7,102 nucleotides of DNA from Peptococcaceae bacterium (GTDB taxonomy: Bacteria > Bacillota > DSM-521 > Neomoorellales > Neomoorellaceae). The notes beneath the pieces are model-generated. The model was not told the origin of the DNA. It searched no databases and worked only from the letters and a program-made list of their open reading frames with translations. Positions 5,177 to 7,102 of this stretch are shown one piece after another. The translations under genes and the position numbers were made by a program. How positions within the stretch are numbered: the stretch's first letter is position 1; every line of letters begins with the position of its first letter. The stretch spans positions 1 to 7,102 of the forward strand of contig DOLC01000017.1 in the NCBI GenBank assembly GCA_003509545.1. The letters are read 5' to 3'.

Positions 5177-6844
5177 ATGAAACTTTTTCTGGGCGGACAC
5201 AAAAAGGCGTTGCTGGCATACTTTTTGTACCTTCTAATCTTAACTCTGCTACCCACCACTGCCGGCGCCCTGCTCACCGCCGGGCAGGGCGTAAGCCTGG
5301 AGCAGTTTGGGCTGGCCGCCCTAGCAGCGGTACTGCTGGCAATCATCCTCAGCTTATTAACCCTCTTTCTTCTCTGGCAGAAGTGGATCCGCCCCCTGGA
5401 TAGCCTGGAAACCTTTCTCCAGATTTTAGGGGGAGGGGACCCGGTTAGGGCAGAACAGTTCTTTTCCCAGGCGGGTTCCTGTGGGGCCTTCAGGGAGATG
5501 GGGGAGGCCGTTCTGGACAGTTTTTTCCGAATTATAGGCCATATGCAGCGTAGCTCGGATCAATTGAATCACTTTGTAGGCGTACTCCACAAGGGAACGG
5601 TGGATAGCCAGCGGAGCTTCCGGGAAATCAGCGGTGCCATGCAGGAAATTGCCGGCGGGGCCGATGAACAGGCTGCTGCTGCCCAGCGGGTTGCGGAAAA
5701 CGTGGGGGTGCTGACCAACCTGGCCGAGGAAATTGCCGAACAGGCGCGCTCCGGTACCCTACTGGCGGCCGAAGTCCGGCAAAAGGAACAAGAAGGAAGG
5801 CAGCTCTTAGAACAGCTCCTGCAGGAGATCCGGGAGGCGGCCGATTCTAACGAGCTGGCGGCCCGGCAAATGCACCGGCTGGAAGAGCAGATGTCCCAGA
5901 TCGGTGAATTCGTCCGGGTGGTAACGGACATAGCCGAGCAGACCAACTTGCTTTCCCTCAACGCAGCCATTGAGGCCGCACGGGCCGGGGAGCAGGGACG
6001 GGGGTTTGCCGTTGTGGCCGAAGAGGTGCGGAAGCTGGCAGAGCAGTCGGCCCAGGCGGCCCAGAATATTACCCGATTGGCCGAGGCCATCCAGGCGGAG
6101 GCCAAGGAAACCGCTCACCAGGTGGAGAGAAACGTCCAATTAGTTAAGGGGAATATCGAACGGGGGCAAAATGCCAAAGTATCCTTCCTGGCCATTGGAC
6201 AGGCTATTGGGCAGGCGGTTAAGGCCATGGAGGAGATAAATAGCCGCGCCCAGCAGCAAGTGGAGCGCGTACGGGCCGTCAATGAGGATGCTAACCGAAT
6301 GGCGGCGGTAGCCGAGGAGACAGCGGCCAGCATTGAAGAAGTCACGGCTGCAACCAGCGAGCAACAGGCCATCATGGCCGAGGTACAGGAGAGCATGGAA
6401 CAACTGGCCAATATGGCGCGGAATTTTGCCTCGCTGGCCGCCGATTATACCCGGAGCGGCTGGGATGAGGCTACCTGCAAAGAGTTAATCGCCCGGGGGC
6501 ATAAAGTGCTGGAGGAGCTGGCTTTAAAACCGGAAGTACAGGGAATGGAGTTAAAGGAAATGGCCCCTTTATTGGATAGCACCTTTGACCGACATCCTTT
6601 TATTCAGACTTTTATAGCCGCGTTGCCGGACGGTACGACGGTTTACAACCGACCTTCTGCCGGTGTTACTAACTGGGCCTTCCGGCCGTGGTTTCGGGAG
6701 GCCATGGAAGGCAGGTATTTTGCCACCGAACCTTACATAACCCAGTCCACCAACCGCCTGGCCATTACCGTTTCCGTACCTGTCAAGAAGGACGGTGAAA
6801 TTGTAGGGGTGCTGGCCGCCAACGTAGTACCGGCCCGAGATTAA
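5177..6844 (+). CDS. Methyl-accepting chemotaxis protein with a C-terminal Cache-like sensor domain
   Basis: This is a membrane chemoreceptor of 555 residues that should form arrays with CheW and CheA. Two membrane helices (about 11-34 and 45-67) enclose a loop of only about ten residues, so there is no extracytoplasmic ligand domain. A divergent HAMP-like segment follows (about 70-123, beginning IRPLDSLETFLQILGGGD). A long coiled-coil hairpin spans about 125-425; its tip carries IAEQTNLLSLNAAIEAARAG (252-271) and GRGFAVVAEEVRKLAEQS (274-291). A likely methylation site is AEETAAS (379-385). Arms of about 150 residues fit the 44-heptad class. After the hairpin, about 430-553 resembles a single Cache domain: LPDGTTVYNRP (483-493), FRPWFREAM (502-510), EPYI (518-521), ITVSVPVKKDGEIVGVLAANV (530-550). 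With N-in topology this sensor would be cytoplasmic. No C-terminal CheR-tether pentapeptide is present. The ligand is unknown. Confidence 0.93.
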   Translation: MKLFLGGHKKALLAYFLYLLILTLLPTTAGALLTAGQGVSLEQFGLAALAAVLLAIILSLLTLFLLWQKWIRPLDSLETFLQILGGGDPVRAEQFFSQAGSCGAFREMGEAVLDSFFRIIGHMQRSSDQLNHFVGVLHKGTVDSQRSFREISGAMQEIAGGADEQAAAAQRVAENVGVLTNLAEEIAEQARSGTLLAAEVRQKEQEGRQLLEQLLQEIREAADSNELAARQMHRLEEQMSQIGEFVRVVTDIAEQTNLLSLNAAIEAARAGEQGRGFAVVAEEVRKLAEQSAQAAQNITRLAEAIQAEAKETAHQVERNVQLVKGNIERGQNAKVSFLAIGQAIGQAVKAMEEINSRAQQQVERVRAVNEDANRMAAVAEETAASIEEVTAATSEQQAIMAEVQESMEQLANMARNFASLAADYTRSGWDEATCKELIARGHKVLEELALKPEVQGMELKEMAPLLDSTFDRHPFIQTFIAALPDGTTVYNRPSAGVTNWAFRPWFREAMEGRYFATEPYITQSTNRLAITVSVPVKKDGEIVGVLAANVVPARD

Positions 6845-6860
6845 AAACTGGAGAAAAGTG

Positions 6861-6893
6861 GACCGCGGGTTCTCCCGCGGTCTTGATTTTTTT
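6861..6893 (+). terminator. Rho-independent terminator after the chemoreceptor gene
   Basis: GACCGCGGG (6861-6869), loop TTCT (6870-6873) and CCCGCGGTC (6874-6882) form a perfect 9-bp GC-rich stem with a tetraloop. It is followed by TTGATTTTTTT (6883-6893). It begins 17 bases after the receptor stop and is the only strong terminator in the window, so it probably ends the whole his-mcp transcript. Confidence 0.93.
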
Positions 6894-6904
6894 AGGTAGA
6901 TATC

Positions 6905-6991
6905 CATGCCGCCGAGCGGCACCAGCAGAAGGATGAAAAGGACGAGCCGGCATTTGTTCCGAGCGAGCGATTTGGTCCGAGGGGGTGAGCA
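6905..6991 (-). repeat. Right copy of the dispersed ~87-bp repeat, inverted relative to 166-253
   Basis: Read on the minus strand from 6991 to 6905, it aligns with 166-253 at about 85% identity with one single-base gap. TCGGACCAAATCGCTCGC is exact at 6980-6963 and TTTTCATCCTTCTGC is exact nearby. The same end (GGCGGCATG) faces the operon in both copies, and it starts 12 bases beyond the terminator T-run. The perfect palindrome of the left copy is reduced here to about five pairs, two of them G-U. Differences between the copies are scattered, which points to two diverged members of a family rather than one recent duplication. Confidence 0.8.
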
Positions 6992-7102
6992 CTGAGTTAT
7001 CCCCACTTTTTGCAGACCAGGCCTGCTTGGGCTTGGAAGCGAGCGAACAAGCTTTCGCGGCCACCCACACTTAAGCTTGGCGAAGGGCTTAAAGCTTGGC
7101 CC
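6992..7102. other. Non-coding right edge with a short direct repeat
   Basis: No recognisable gene is seen. CTTAAGCTTGGC (7070-7081) and CTTAAAGCTTGGCC (7088-7101) form an imperfect direct repeat differing by one inserted A. CTTGGCGAAG at 7076-7085 is the reverse complement of CTTCGCCAAG at 154-163, just outside the left repeat copy, so the right flank may carry further scattered pieces of the same repeat family. Whether a gene begins just beyond the window cannot be told. Confidence 0.4.

Noticed and set aside
5569..6411. Several Ser/Ala-rich minus-strand open frames within the chemoreceptor gene
   Set aside because: They are shadows of the alanine/glutamate-rich coiled coil; no ribosome site or family motif supports them.
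6997..7005. TTATCCCCA, one mismatch from a DnaA box
   Set aside because: It is an isolated single site without AT-rich DNA or further boxes; a chance match is likely.
6569..7070. Minus-strand open frames across the right repeat, terminator and mcp 3' end
   Set aside because: They cross a strong terminator hairpin and a dispersed repeat and overlap the coding end of the receptor; no recognisable product.

Overview
This window is a compact, one-directional gene block from a GC-rich bacterium. Six histidine biosynthesis genes (hisD-hisB-hisH-hisA-hisF-hisIE, about 371-5115) are followed 61 bases later by a methyl-accepting chemotaxis protein gene (5177-6844), and the block ends in a textbook intrinsic terminator (6861-6893). 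Strong purine-rich ribosome sites, frequent GTG/TTG starts, a monofunctional HisB, a fused HisIE and the style of the receptor suggest a Gram-positive, clostridial-type anaerobe, perhaps a Moorella/Thermanaeromonas-like thermophile. That placement is inference; no taxonomic marker gene is present.

Layout. 1-265 is non-coding: a pyrimidine-rich stretch with recurrent CTCGG motifs, then an 88-base repeat copy (166-253). 267-350 holds a perfect 7-bp inverted repeat (AGGAGAA/TTCTCCT), an extended -10 promoter (TGtTATAAT) and a second TATAAT. The his genes follow, tightly packed: hisD/hisB overlap by 23-26 nt, hisH/hisA by 4 nt and hisA/hisF by 7 nt, with gaps of 31 nt (hisB-hisH) and 17 nt (hisF-hisIE). 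No convincing terminator or promoter separates hisIE from the receptor gene, so both probably lie on one transcript. Beyond the terminator, a second copy of the repeat (6905-6991) lies in opposite orientation; 6992-7102 holds no recognisable gene.

Function. The genes supply steps 2-6 and the last two oxidations of histidine synthesis: HisIE (steps 2 and 3), HisA (4), HisH-HisF (5), HisB (6) and HisD (9 and 10). HisG/HisZ (step 1), the HisC aminotransferase and histidinol-phosphate phosphatase are not here and must be encoded elsewhere if the pathway is complete.

Two things stand out. The first is the pair of about 85% identical inverted repeats that bracket the whole transcription unit, each beginning about a dozen bases outside a hairpin. 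The second is the receptor: its extracytoplasmic loop is tiny and a Cache-like sensor domain sits at the extreme C-terminus, after the signalling hairpin, where it is predicted to be cytoplasmic.
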